Below are positions 40,392 to 49,944 of a stretch of 64,000 nt of DNA, one piece after another. How positions within the stretch are numbered: the stretch's first letter is position 1; every line of letters begins with the position of its first letter. The DNA is taken from NCBI GenBank assembly GCA_024233085.1, contig JACKQC010000009.1, positions 62,001 to 126,000 of the forward strand. Reading direction: 5' to 3'. The notes under the pieces are model-generated. The model was not told the DNA's origin. It searched no databases and worked only from the letters and a program-made list of their open reading frames with translations. The stretch is from Akkermansiaceae bacterium. GTDB taxonomy: Bacteria; Verrucomicrobiota; Verrucomicrobiia; Verrucomicrobiales; DEV007. The translations under genes were made by a program, and so were the position numbers.

Positions 40392-40404
40392 CGTTGCCGG
40401 ACGG

Positions 40405-41946
40405 TCAAGGAACCTCCGCAAACCGATAGGCGAATAGGTCCGCGTCCCGCAGCGCAAATCGGAGCCGCACCGTCTTCCCGGCCAACGCGGAGAGGTCGGT
40501 GCCGGATTTCCAGGCCACGGTTCGTTCCAGCGAGTCGCCGAACACTTCCGGGCAATCGTCGAGCGCGAAACCGGGCAGGGGTTTGCCGGATTCGTCCTGG
40601 ATTTCCACCCGAATGCCGCCCGCCGCCGAACTGGAGAAGTTCAGCGCGAGACGCTTGCCCGAAAAGCGAATCGGTTTGGTGACGAGTTCACCGCCGGAGA
40701 GCGGCGCGTTGGCCGATACGAAACCGTCGAGCCGCAGGGCGTAGCGCCGCAGCACGCTGCTCTTGCCGGTCCAGTAGCTCTCGGTCGCGTAGAAGGACAG
40801 CTCGTTGGGCGCCCCTTCGAGGGTGGACTGGGTCTCGACCGGGTGCCAGGCGAGGTATTGATGCCCATAGTGCCACGTGCCGTCGCGCTCGATGCCGGGA
40901 CGCAGGAAGGCCTCATTCCAGCGCTTGAAGTTCACGCCGTCGCGGCTCGCCATCATCAGACCCTCGGTGATCGCGGTGCCATAGCGCTGGCTGGCCTTGG
41001 CGCGATCCTCCCGCGCGGCCAGTTCGGGCAGGGCGCGCATCGAGTCGGACCAGCCGCGGTCGATGTAGCGGGTCGGAAACCCGATCAGCAGATGCGGTGC
41101 GCGGGAATAGGGCTTCACGCCCTTGGTGTAGAGTTCCTCCTTCGGCGAATCGACGTAGGTGAGGTCCTTCCACGGCTCCCAGTGGACGAGGTCTTTGGAA
41201 ACCGCCGTCCGGATCGCCCTCACGCCGCCGGGTTTCCAGTTCTCGGCGTCTGTCTGGCCCTCGGTGAAGACGCGCCAGTAGGCTCGGTAGGCGCCGATGT
41301 TGGGATCGAAAAAGGCGAGGTTCTGGGAATCGAAAGCACCCTCCGTGATGACCGGCTCCGGATGGGCGAGGGACCAGTGCAATCCGTCTGGCGACTGGAA
41401 CACCAGCAGCCCGTGGGGTTTCGCCGCGCGGATGATCGCCTTGTAGCGCGCCTCGGGCGGGCAGGCGGGGTTGTCGTCCCGGAACACCGCCGGATGCCCG
41501 GGATCCGACTTCACTTCGCCAAAGGTCTCCGGCGCCAGCACAATGTTGTTGGCTTTGGAACCCTTGAAATCGACGAGGTCCAGCTCCGGTTTGCGCCAGT
41601 GAATGCCGTCGTCGCTTTCCGCGTAGCAGCAATAGAGCGGATGCGATCCGGTGTTCACCTTGCCGTCCTTCACATCGAGGTGCCAGGCCTTGTAATACAT
41701 CCGGTACTTGTCGCCATCCCGGAAAACACTGTGGTAACCACTGCCCGTGCCCTCCCACGGCGCGTCGTGGTCGAGCGCGATCTCCCGCGGCTCCGGGTGA
41801 TGTAAAACGAGTCGCGCGCCGCCCGACACCGACTCGATGAGGGCGTCGTCGACGAACAGTTCGCGCCGCGTGCCGATGTCGGTCGGGTCGGCGGCGTGGG
41901 CGCGGACGGCGGCGAGGATAAGCAGGGTAGGTAGAACGGATTTCAT
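40405..41946 (-). CDS. Secreted beta-propeller, glycosidase-like
   Basis: Protein of 513 residues with a signal peptide (MKSVLPTLLILAAVRAHAA). Repeated motifs such as YRMYYKAWH, YAESDDGIHWRKPELDLV, LLVFQSPDGLHWSL and MMASRDGVNFKRWNEAF form a five-bladed propeller as in GH32/43/68-like proteins. A C-terminal beta-sandwich of about 110 residues (LALNFSSSAAGGIRVEIQDESGKPLPGFALDDC) follows. Activity is not certain because catalytic acids cannot be fixed here. It is convergent with mscL and lies immediately after the large esterase gene on the same strand. Confidence 0.8.
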   Translation of the reverse strand: MKSVLPTLLILAAVRAHAADPTDIGTRRELFVDDALIESVSGGARLVLHHPEPREIALDHDAPWEGTGSGYHSVFRDGDKYRMYYKAWHLDVKDGKVNTGSHPLYCCYAESDDGIHWRKPELDLVDFKGSKANNIVLAPETFGEVKSDPGHPAVFRDDNPACPPEARYKAIIRAAKPHGLLVFQSPDGLHWSLAHPEPVITEGAFDSQNLAFFDPNIGAYRAYWRVFTEGQTDAENWKPGGVRAIRTAVSKDLVHWEPWKDLTYVDSPKEELYTKGVKPYSRAPHLLIGFPTRYIDRGWSDSMRALPELAAREDRAKASQRYGTAITEGLMMASRDGVNFKRWNEAFLRPGIERDGTWHYGHQYLAWHPVETQSTLEGAPNELSFYATESYWTGKSSVLRRYALRLDGFVSANAPLSGGELVTKPIRFSGKRLALNFSSSAAGGIRVEIQDESGKPLPGFALDDCPEVFGDSLERTVAWKSGTDLSALAGKTVRLRFALRDADLFAYRFAEVP

Positions 41947-41958
41947 AGCAGGGAAGTT

Positions 41959-44112
41959 TTAAGGAATGGGGGTGCCGAGGGGAGAAATGGGTTGCTCGAT
42001 CGTGACCTGGTCACCGCCCGCCAGCGGCACGAGGTCGGGCAAATCGTAGTGGCGCAGCACGCCGTGGACGATATTCACCGCCTGGTCGTGCGTCTCGCCG
42101 GCGCCGACGAGGGACTCCCAATCGGGAAGCATGCCGCGAATCGAAACGGACTCGAACCGCCCGGCGTCCAGCGCCGCCGCATGCAGGGCCGGGATCGCCG
42201 CCTCGCCGATGGCGACGAGGTGGAGTGCGTTGGGCCTCGGTTCCCAGTTCGACAACACCCGGGCCCAGCGTTGCGCGTCGCCGGTGCGCATGCCGACGTA
42301 GCTTTTTCCCATCAGGTAAGCCGTCAAAATGTCGAGGTTGTCCGGACCGAAGCGGCCTTTGCCGAATTCGTTCTTTCCATGGCCCGTCTCCGTCTCGCCG
42401 ATCCCACGCAGCTCGGCGGCGAGGACGACCTGGCCCGCTTTCACGAGTGCCTCAATCGGGTTGCCCGGCGCGGCGTCGGCCGTCATGCTGGAGCCATGCA
42501 GGTAAAGCGTGGCCGTTCCGGCGGGATGATCGGGAACGAAGGCCAGGGCGGGCAACACCAGGCCGGGCTCGACTTCGAGGGTTAGTTTCTCGATGACATA
42601 ACCCTGTCTGGTCACCGACCCCACCCTATTGGGTCGCGGATTCGACAGGGTCTCGTCGCCGGGCGAACCGATCGTGTCGCGGATCATGGCACGCTTTTCA
42701 GCCTCAGAGAGAGCCTTCCACTCCGGCGCCCGTGACTTGCGCAGGACGGCGGCGGTGTCGGCGTTGATTTGGAAAACGGAATGCTCTCCCTCCATCAGCA
42801 GCACCTGGCCGGCAGGCGAGCATTGGAGCTGGTCCTGGGTCCAGTCGGGCTGGTTCCACTCGCGCAGTTGCTCGTCGTTGAACGAATCCGGTAGCGAATC
42901 CACCTCGCGGACGAGTTTCTCTTTTCCCAGCAGCCAGCGGTGCATCCAGCTTGCGACCGCCTCGCGCTGCTGAAGGGTGAAGCCGTGGGGCGCGTCGGGT
43001 GCGTTGATGTCGACCGCGTCGGTGCGGCCGAGCCGGGAGTAGAATCGCTTCACGTCTTTGAAAAGACCCCAGGTGCCGTTGAAATCGAAAGTGGCGTCGC
43101 GCGTGCCCGCGATGATCAGCGTGGGCTTCGGCGCGCGCATGATGCAGTAGTCGGCCTCGTCCATGCCGAAAGCGATCTGGCCGAAAATATTCTGCTCGCC
43201 GTCCTGCGGTCCCTTCGTGTCGATCAAGGCGCGGAAGGTGGTGAGATAGCAGCCGGGCGCGGCGGCCACGATGCGGTCGTCCAAGGCCATGAGGTAGGCC
43301 GTCTCCGTGCCGCCACCGGAGTTGCCGGTGCAGCCGATCTTGTCGGGCAGGATGTCGTCGCGGGTCTGTAGGTAATCGATCACCCGCATCCCGTCCCAGA
43401 CGCGAAACTGCGCCGTGTTGGCTCCGACCAGCGCGCTGCCGAGATTCATCATGGTGTGCTCGGTGGTGCAGAGGAAGCGGACGTTCGGGTGCGGCACCGG
43501 CACATGGGCCGCGTCGTCAAAGGAGGTGCGCTCGTGTGCGAGGTCGAGCATTTGGTAACGCTCGCCTTGTCCCACAGGGTCGTAGCAGATCGCGGCCATC
43601 CCGTGTTTCGCGAGGAGAATCGAGGCGCGCTGGTATTGCGCCACCGCCTTGCCATCGTGGCTGTGCCCGCAGGGAACCAGCACCGCCGGCCAGGGCGCGG
43701 GCGAGTCGGGGAGGTAGAGATTTGCGGTCAGATGAAAGTGGGGTCGTGTTTCGAGCAGGATCTTTTCGACCCGGTAGCCATCGCCCTGGAGCTTGCCGAC
43801 GATTTGGGGATTCAACGGAGTGCGTTTGGGCAAGCCGCCGATCCGGTCGAGGAAAAAGGCGCGCCGATCCGCCTGCCATTTCCGGCCGGCGGCCTCGCTT
43901 TTGATCATGGTCTCGAAGGCCGCGCTACGGGCGTCGACGAGGCGGTAAAACTCACGCTTCAGCCATTGGGTGAGCTGCTCGCCGGGCGGGACGCCATTGG
44001 CATCCGGTTTCAGGACGGTGAGGTCTTCGGCGGCGAGTGCTGGTTTCGAAGGCACCGCGGAGGCGCACAGCATGCAGAGAATCGCGGCTGGAATACGGGA
44101 GTCGGGGACCAT
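41959..44112 (-). CDS. Large exported esterase with two alpha/beta hydrolase units
   Basis: Protein of 717 residues with a leader (IPAAILCMLCASAV). The first hydrolase unit (acetyl-xylan-esterase-like) has WPAVLVPCGHSHDG, GCTGNSGGGTETAYLM (Ser near 268) and DAPHGFTLQQREAV with a His. After about residue 450 a second, weaker unit reads LYLHGSSMTADAAPGNP and VVLAAELRGIGETETG. A 41-bp palindrome is read in frame between them, giving NPRPNRVGSVTRQG. It probably acts on polysaccharide esters. It is 12 bases upstream of the propeller gene, with which it may be co-transcribed. Confidence 0.82.
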   Translation of the reverse strand: MVPDSRIPAAILCMLCASAVPSKPALAAEDLTVLKPDANGVPPGEQLTQWLKREFYRLVDARSAAFETMIKSEAAGRKWQADRRAFFLDRIGGLPKRTPLNPQIVGKLQGDGYRVEKILLETRPHFHLTANLYLPDSPAPWPAVLVPCGHSHDGKAVAQYQRASILLAKHGMAAICYDPVGQGERYQMLDLAHERTSFDDAAHVPVPHPNVRFLCTTEHTMMNLGSALVGANTAQFRVWDGMRVIDYLQTRDDILPDKIGCTGNSGGGTETAYLMALDDRIVAAAPGCYLTTFRALIDTKGPQDGEQNIFGQIAFGMDEADYCIMRAPKPTLIIAGTRDATFDFNGTWGLFKDVKRFYSRLGRTDAVDINAPDAPHGFTLQQREAVASWMHRWLLGKEKLVREVDSLPDSFNDEQLREWNQPDWTQDQLQCSPAGQVLLMEGEHSVFQINADTAAVLRKSRAPEWKALSEAEKRAMIRDTIGSPGDETLSNPRPNRVGSVTRQGYVIEKLTLEVEPGLVLPALAFVPDHPAGTATLYLHGSSMTADAAPGNPIEALVKAGQVVLAAELRGIGETETGHGKNEFGKGRFGPDNLDILTAYLMGKSYVGMRTGDAQRWARVLSNWEPRPNALHLVAIGEAAIPALHAAALDAGRFESVSIRGMLPDWESLVGAGETHDQAVNIVHGVLRHYDLPDLVPLAGGDQVTIEQPISPLGTPIP
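42599..42652. repeat. 41-bp palindrome variant, copy 7, inside a gene
   Basis: AACCCTGTCTGGTC and CCACCCTATTGGGTC units, followed by TTCGACAGGGTCT, lie within the coding sequence of the large esterase and keep its frame. The copy is degenerate. Confidence 0.8.
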
Positions 44113-44256
44113 TGGGTTCCGGGGAATTCGATCCAGATTGGGAAATTGCGGCCGGTTCGGCAAGCGTTCCGCGGCCCTTCATCGCGCCCCGTTTGCCGGA
44201 GGAATGCGTTGCCCATTCCGCGCGGTTCGTGCCATGCTCGGGGCTGGCGACTTTTT

Positions 44257-44904
44257 ATGAAAAGAAAGACCATTCTCTGCTTCGGCGACTCGAACACCTG
44301 GGGCTTCATTCCCGGAACCGACTGCGAACGCTACGCCCCGGAGGTCCGCTGGCCGGGTGTCATGGGCGCCGCGCTGGGCGACGGATTCCGTGTCGTTGAG
44401 GAGGCGCAAAACGGACGCATGACCGCCTGGGACGATCCCTGCGAGCCCTTCGTGAACAAGTGCGGCGCCGTCCATTTGCCGGTCGTGCTCGAATCGCAGA
44501 AGCCCATCGACCTCGCGATTCTGATGCTGGGCACCAACGACCTGAAAAATCACATGGCCCACAACGCGATCGCCATCGCCGACGGCATGGGAGCCCTGGT
44601 GGACATCGTGTTGGCGAGCGACGCCGGGCCGGGAAAGGCCGCCCCGCGCGTGCTGGTGGTGTCGCCCGTCCCGGTTTCGGCGGAGGGGAAATGCCCCTTT
44701 GGCCGTCTCTTCGATCACGCCGCGTCCCTGTCGCGGGAACTGGCCGCCCTGTATCGGGAGGTCGCCGACGACCGCGGGGCGGCGTTTCTCGAAGCCGGCG
44801 CCCACGCGAGCTGTCCCGCGACCGACTGCATCCACATCGACGACACCGGCCACGCCGCGATCGGCCGGGCGATGGCGGACGCGGTGCGGGAGATTTTGGG
44901 TTAA
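44257..44904 (+). CDS. SGNH-family lipase/esterase
   Basis: Protein of 215 residues, no signal peptide. The blocks are ILCFGDSNTWGF (catalytic Ser), the Gly block RVVEEAQNGRM, MLGTNDLK (Asn) and the C-terminal DCIHIDDTGHAAIG with Asp and His. It resembles the GDSL arylesterase/acetylhydrolase group. A cytoplasmic location is expected. It is divergent from the large esterase, with start sites 144 bases apart. Confidence 0.93.
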   Translation: MKRKTILCFGDSNTWGFIPGTDCERYAPEVRWPGVMGAALGDGFRVVEEAQNGRMTAWDDPCEPFVNKCGAVHLPVVLESQKPIDLAILMLGTNDLKNHMAHNAIAIADGMGALVDIVLASDAGPGKAAPRVLVVSPVPVSAEGKCPFGRLFDHAASLSRELAALYREVADDRGAAFLEAGAHASCPATDCIHIDDTGHAAIGRAMADAVREILG

Positions 44905-44916
44905 CGGGATACGAGC

Positions 44917-45162
44917 ATGTCCTGGTTCCTCGCGTGCCGCGGCGTTGGATTTGTCGCCTATCTGCTGGCGGCATTCGCGGCGCATGGGAAAGGATGGTGA
45001 TCGGAGTCGGACGAGTTCTTTTTGGTTCCCGCGACGTTCTGGTTTTGGCCGCTTCTGATTATTTGGCCCGTCCTTCTGCCGCTGCAGTGGCGGGACGCCG
45101 CGAAGTCCGCTCAATTGCGCGAGGACGATCGCTCACCAGACAGGGTTGACTCCGAGACCTAA
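44917..45162 (+). pseudogene. Small membrane protein broken by an in-frame TGA
   Basis: From ATG 44917 the frame reads MSWFLACRGVGFVAYLLAAF, then a TGA after GKGW (44998-45000). In the same frame it continues as EFFLVPATFWFWPLLIIWPVLL and a charged tail ending at TAA 45160-45162, which lies in a 41-bp palindrome. Two hydrophobic segments separated by one stop suggest a small two-helix membrane protein that has lost its middle codon. It may equally be chance. Confidence 0.4.
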
Positions 45163-45175
45163 CCCTGTTGAGTGG
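45134..45175. repeat. 41-bp palindrome, copy 8
   Basis: Arms ACCAGACAGGGTT and AACCCTGTTGAGTG flank a 13-base centre. It lies in the convergent gap between the SGNH gene and ileS. Confidence 0.85.
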
Positions 45176-45204
45176 GTTGGCGGATTGGGAAACCCGCCGG
45201 CCCG

Positions 45205-45227
45205 GGCACGGGTCGAAAGCCCGTGCC
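45205..45227 (-). terminator. Hairpin after ileS
   Basis: A perfect 8-bp GC-rich stem GGCACGGG with CCCGTGCC and loop TCGAAAG starts 9 bases after the ileS stop on the minus strand. There is no T-run, so it may end or protect the transcript only weakly. Confidence 0.5.
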
Positions 45228-45235
45228 ACTTCGAG

Positions 45236-48004
45236 TCACGACGCGGTCGCCTCCAGACCGGCGATCACCTCGGCGCAGCGCGGGCAGAGTTCGCCGGCCA
45301 GCGCCAGCGAGCGGCGGCAGCGTGGGCACTCGGGGTCGGTCGTCTCGGCGGCGGTGACTTTCGGCTCGGCTTGCGCCCCCGTGACGAGTCGAAAGTCGGA
45401 CAGCATCAGGAATTCCAGGGCGTCGTCGCGCGCGTCGGTCAGCAGGGGCCGGCCCGGATCGTCGGCCGCGAGTTCGAGGACCACGGCGGCGCGCTCGCGT
45501 TTGCGGAAGGCGCCGGCCTTGATGGCTTCGTCGATGGCGACCTGGGCGGCGTCGCGGATGCGCTGCAGTTGCGCGACTTTTTCCGTCGCGGCGGTCGACG
45601 CGGCGAAGGCGGGATCGGCCTCGGGAAAGGTTTCCAAATGAACGGAGCCTTCGTTGCCGGCGTATTCCCAGGCTTCGTCGGCGGTGTAAACGAGGATCGG
45701 TGCCAGCAGGCGGGCGAGGGCGTCGAAGACGCGATGCATCGCGGTCTGGGTGGCGCGGCGGCGCGGGGAAGCGGCGGCGTCGCAATACATCCGGTCCTTG
45801 GTGGCGTCGATGTAGAGCGCGCTGAGATCGACGGCGCAGAACTGGTTCAGCACGTTGAACACCTTGCGGAACTCGTAGTCCGCGTAGGCGGCGCGGCATT
45901 CGGTCACCACCCGGGCCAGCCGCTCGAGAATCCAGCGGTCGAGCAGCGTGAAATCCGCCTCGGCGACGGCGTCGGTGCCGGGGTCGAAGTCGTGGAGGTT
46001 CGCCAGCAGGATGCGCAGGACGTTTCGGAAACGGCGGTAGGGCTCCGCGGTTTGCTTGAAGAGATCCTCGCCGAAGGGGACCTCGTTCTGCCAGTCGACG
46101 CTGCCGACCCACAGCCGGAGAATATCGGCGCCATACTTGTTGTAGAAATGCGCGGCATCGATGGGTTTCCCGGCTTTCTCGGCCTCGGACTTGGAGAGTT
46201 TCTTCTTGTCCTGATCGACGACGAAACCGTGGGTCAGCACGGCCTTGTAGGGAGCCGCGCCGCGGTAGGCGACGCTGACCATGAGCGAACTCTGGAACCA
46301 GCCGCGGTGCTGGTCGGTCGCCTCGAGATAGAGATCGGCCGGGGTGTGGAGTTCGGGATGACGGTCCAGCACGGCGACATGGCTGGAGCCGGAGTCGATC
46401 CACACGTCGAGGGTGTCGTGCCCCCGGGTCGTGCCGGCGGGGAGCCCGAGTTGCTCCGCCCACCAGGCGTCATCCTTTTCGAACCACAGGTTGGTGCCGC
46501 CGGTCTCGGTGAGATCGGCGACCCGGCGCGCGAGACCGGCGTCGATGAGGGCGTCGCCACCGCCGGCCGGGTAGAAGACCGGGAGCGGCACGCCCCAGGT
46601 GCGCTGCCGGGAAATGCACCAGTCCGGGCGCGACTCGACGGTGCCGTAAATGCGGTTGCGGCCCCAGTGCGGCAGCCATTCGACGCGGTCGATCTCGGCG
46701 AGCGCGGTCTGGCGCAGTTCGTCGATGCGGATGAAAAACTGCGGCACGCTGCGAAAAATCACGGGCGTCTTCGAGCGCCAGCAGTGCGGATAGCTGTGGC
46801 GGTAGTTTTCCCTCCCGAGCAGGGCGCCTTTTTCGGCGAGCAGCCGGATGATGGGGCCGTTGGCGTCGAAAACGTGCGTTCCCACCAGGTCGGGCAGGCC
46901 GGCCTCCTCGGTCAGGTTGCCGGCGTTGTCCACCGGGGAAAGCAGGCCGAGGCGGTTTTCCATCCCGGCCCGGTAGTCGTCCGCGCCGTGACCGGGGGCG
47001 ATGTGCACCGCGCCGGTGCCGGTTTCGGCGGTGACGAAATCGGCCACGATGACCTTCGAGGTCCGGTCGAGAAAGGGATGCCCCGCCTCGGCGCCGGCGA
47101 GGTCGGCGCCCTTGACGGCGCTCAGGCTGCCCGAGGGAGCGAAGCCGGTTTTTTCCGTGAAAGCCTCGAGCAGTTCCTTTCCGATGACGAGATTCTCGAC
47201 GCGGCCGTCCTCGGCGCGGGTGAATTCGCCCCACACGTAGTCGAATTGCGGGTGCAGCGCGATGCCGAGGTTCGCGGGCAGGGTCCACGGAGTCGTCGTC
47301 CAGATGACGAGCGCGGTTTTCCCGGCCAGATCGCCGGTCACGACCGGGAATTTCACGTAAATCGCCGGGTCGGATCTGTCCTCGTACTCGACCTCGGCCT
47401 CGGCGAGGGCCGTCTCGGCGCCGTAGCTCCAGAGAACGGGTTTTTCGCTCTGGTAAACGAGCCCTTTTTCGACGAAGGCGGCGAAGACGCGGATGATGTC
47501 GGCCTCGTACTCGGGCGCGAGGGTCAGGTAGGGATTTTCCCAGTCGCCGAAGACACCCAGGCGGCGAAAGCTCTGTCGCTGGATGTCGAGGTATTTGCGG
47601 GCGTAATCCTCGGAGCGGCGGCGGATCTCGGCGGGCTCGAGACCGCGCGACTCCTTCACCACCTTGAATTCGATCGGCAGCCCGTGGCAGTCCCAGCCGG
47701 GGACGTAGGGACAGTGAAAGCCCGCCATGGTCCGGCTCTTGATGACGAGGTCCTTGAGCACCTTGTTGAGCGCCGTGCCCATGTGGACGTCGCCGTTCGC
47801 GAAAGGCGGGCCGTCGTGGAGGATGAAGGTCTCGCCCCCGGCGGCGCGGCGCCTCTCGACGATGCGCCGGTAGAGGTCTTCGGACTCCCATTTCTCGAGC
47901 CGCGCGGGTTCGCGCCGCACGAGGTCCGCCCGCATCGGAAATTCGGTCAGCGGCAGATTCAGGGTCGCCTTGTAACCGGCGTTTTCGGTGGCGTCGTCGC
48001 TCAT
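45236..48004 (-). CDS. ileS: Isoleucyl-tRNA synthetase
   Basis: Protein of 922 residues, full length for bacterial IleRS. Class I motifs are PFANGDVHMGTALNK (HIGH variant HMGT) and KLSKSEAEK (KMSKS variant). An editing domain follows the WDCHGLP segment. An anticodon-binding domain and a C-terminal zinc finger (CPRCRRSLALAGELCPRC) complete it. It charges tRNA-Ile and hydrolyses mischarged Val-tRNA. No T-box was seen upstream. It is divergent from the TPR membrane protein gene. Confidence 0.98.
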   Translation of the reverse strand: MSDDATENAGYKATLNLPLTEFPMRADLVRREPARLEKWESEDLYRRIVERRRAAGGETFILHDGPPFANGDVHMGTALNKVLKDLVIKSRTMAGFHCPYVPGWDCHGLPIEFKVVKESRGLEPAEIRRRSEDYARKYLDIQRQSFRRLGVFGDWENPYLTLAPEYEADIIRVFAAFVEKGLVYQSEKPVLWSYGAETALAEAEVEYEDRSDPAIYVKFPVVTGDLAGKTALVIWTTTPWTLPANLGIALHPQFDYVWGEFTRAEDGRVENLVIGKELLEAFTEKTGFAPSGSLSAVKGADLAGAEAGHPFLDRTSKVIVADFVTAETGTGAVHIAPGHGADDYRAGMENRLGLLSPVDNAGNLTEEAGLPDLVGTHVFDANGPIIRLLAEKGALLGRENYRHSYPHCWRSKTPVIFRSVPQFFIRIDELRQTALAEIDRVEWLPHWGRNRIYGTVESRPDWCISRQRTWGVPLPVFYPAGGGDALIDAGLARRVADLTETGGTNLWFEKDDAWWAEQLGLPAGTTRGHDTLDVWIDSGSSHVAVLDRHPELHTPADLYLEATDQHRGWFQSSLMVSVAYRGAAPYKAVLTHGFVVDQDKKKLSKSEAEKAGKPIDAAHFYNKYGADILRLWVGSVDWQNEVPFGEDLFKQTAEPYRRFRNVLRILLANLHDFDPGTDAVAEADFTLLDRWILERLARVVTECRAAYADYEFRKVFNVLNQFCAVDLSALYIDATKDRMYCDAAASPRRRATQTAMHRVFDALARLLAPILVYTADEAWEYAGNEGSVHLETFPEADPAFAASTAATEKVAQLQRIRDAAQVAIDEAIKAGAFRKRERAAVVLELAADDPGRPLLTDARDDALEFLMLSDFRLVTGAQAEPKVTAAETTDPECPRCRRSLALAGELCPRCAEVIAGLEATAS

Positions 48005-48195
48005 GGTCGTCGGAAGCGTGTGGGGCAGAAGCGCCCAAAAAAGAACGCCGGGCTCTGGCTGGCGAGCCCCCGGCGCGGGCGCGCGAAGGTAGCACCCCGG
48101 TTCCGGAGGGTCAACGAGTCGCGGTCGGTCCGGATTTTGGGATGCGCGACGGCTTTTCCGGCGCGACGATCCAGCCCGTCCGCCGTCGCCATCCG

Positions 48196-49914
48196 ATGAC
48201 TGAAAACGACACCCTGTCCCCCGAGGCTTCGCCCGTCGCCGAGCGCTGGCTGCCGGCGGTGCTGCTCGGGATCGTCCTCGCGGGCGGGGTCGCCGTCTTC
48301 GCCCAGATCGGCGGCTTCAAATTTGTCCAGTTCGACGATCCGCCGCTCGTGACGGGCAATCCCTACGTCGCCAGCGGGCTGACTCTCGACTCCGCGGTCT
48401 GGGCCTTCACCTTTCGCGAGGCGCCGGGCCGCCCGCCCGTCGAGCCCATGGCGCGCGAGCTGTGGGCGCCGCTGAGCTTTCTCTCCCACGCGCTCGACGT
48501 GTCGCTGCTGGGCGGCGATCCGGGCCGGCACCACCTGATGAGCCTCGCGCTGCACCTCGCCGCGACCGCGCTCGTTTTCGCGCTGATCCTCGGCCTTTCG
48601 GCGCGTCCTTTCGCGGCGGCGCTGGTGGCGGCGGTGTTCTGTTTTCACCCGATGCGGGTCGAGTCGGTGGCCTGGATCTCCGAGCGCAAGGACGTGTTGA
48701 GCGGCCTTTTCGTCCTCGGAGCGCTGAATCTCCACGCCCTCGGCGCGCGACGGCCCGAACTCGCCGGGCGTTGGTTCGTCAAAATCGGCACGCCGCTCCT
48801 TTTCCTGCTCGCCTGTCTCGCCAAGCCCACCGTCCTCGTGGCGCCGGTCCTGATGCTGCTGATCGACGGCTGGTTCGCCCGGCGCGGCCGCGATCCCGGC
48901 GCGAACGGGACGGGCGGCGCGATCGCCTTCGCGGCGCGGAAGATCCGCGAAAAGTGGCCGCTGTGGACGATCGCGATCCTCGTCGCCGGGGTGACCATCG
49001 TGCTGAACCGTCTCCACGGCCATGTCGCCGACGGCGCCGAACCCGGGCTCGGCGACCGCCTGGCGCGCCTCCCGGCCGCCATCGCCTTCTACCTCGAACG
49101 CACCGTTTGGCCGGCCCGGCTTTTTCCCGTGTATCCGGGATACCCGCGCTCCTTCGCCCTCGGCACCGTTCTCGGCATCGCCGCGCTGGCCGGACTCACG
49201 GCGCTGGCCTGGCGCGGGCGCGCGGCCTTTCCCGAGTGGCTTTTCGGCTGGCTGTGGTTTCTCGTCTGCCTGGCGCCCGTACTGGGAATCGTCCACGCGG
49301 GCGACAGCTTCACCTCCGACCGCTACACCTACCTCGCCCACATCGGCCTCTCCTACGCGCTTGCCGGGTCGCTCGCCCGCCTCATGGACGAGCGGAAAAA
49401 GCTCGCGCCCCTCCTGTTGTATCCCGTCCTGGCCGTGGTGTTCGCCCTCGGCATCGCCGCCCATCGCGTCACCCGTTACTGGCGCGACTCGACCTGGCTC
49501 TTCGAGCGCGGCGCGCGGGTCCAGCCCGATTCGGCCGCGAACTGGAGCAACCTCGGCGCCTGGCTCGCCATGACCGGCAATCCCCAGCGCGGCATCTACT
49601 GCCTGCGCGAAGCCGTCCGCCTCGGCGGCGAGCCCGAGGCCCTCTACAATCTCGCCGACACCCTCCGCGAAACCGGCGACGGCGAGCTGGCGGAGATCGT
49701 CGCGCTCTACCGCGACTGCCTTTCCCAGAATCCCGAGCACGCGTGGGCGATGCGCGACCTCGGGCGCGTCCTCCTCGAGCCCGCCGCCGGCGAATTTCAC
49801 GATCCCGAGGAAGGCGCCGCCCTGCTGGAGAAAGCCGCCGCCTGGTTCGCGGCCCAAGGCCGGGCCGACGAAGCCGCCGCCGTTCGCGCGTCGCTGCCGG
49901 CGCCGCGGAAGTGA
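48196..49914 (+). CDS. Polytopic membrane protein with C-terminal TPRs
   Basis: Protein of 572 residues. It has about ten hydrophobic segments between residues 18 and 430 and the conserved FVQFDDPPLVTGNPYV and HPMRVESVAWISERKDVLSGLF. These mark the family of verrucomicrobial and planctomycete membrane proteins related to O-mannosyl/GT-C-type glycosyltransferases. The TPR-like region (about 440-560; NWSNLGAWLAMTGNPQRGIYCLREAVRLGG) is at the C-terminus. A role in surface glycosylation is inferred only. Confidence 0.78.
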   Translation: MTENDTLSPEASPVAERWLPAVLLGIVLAGGVAVFAQIGGFKFVQFDDPPLVTGNPYVASGLTLDSAVWAFTFREAPGRPPVEPMARELWAPLSFLSHALDVSLLGGDPGRHHLMSLALHLAATALVFALILGLSARPFAAALVAAVFCFHPMRVESVAWISERKDVLSGLFVLGALNLHALGARRPELAGRWFVKIGTPLLFLLACLAKPTVLVAPVLMLLIDGWFARRGRDPGANGTGGAIAFAARKIREKWPLWTIAILVAGVTIVLNRLHGHVADGAEPGLGDRLARLPAAIAFYLERTVWPARLFPVYPGYPRSFALGTVLGIAALAGLTALAWRGRAAFPEWLFGWLWFLVCLAPVLGIVHAGDSFTSDRYTYLAHIGLSYALAGSLARLMDERKKLAPLLLYPVLAVVFALGIAAHRVTRYWRDSTWLFERGARVQPDSAANWSNLGAWLAMTGNPQRGIYCLREAVRLGGEPEALYNLADTLRETGDGELAEIVALYRDCLSQNPEHAWAMRDLGRVLLEPAAGEFHDPEEGAALLEKAAAWFAAQGRADEAAAVRASLPAPRK

Positions 49915-49944
49915 ATTTTCCGCAAGTTACCGACTCCTTTTCCC

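Noticed and set aside
45146..48199. Plus-strand open frame of over 1000 codons
   Set aside because: Exact antisense of ileS. ileS has complete motifs; this frame has none.
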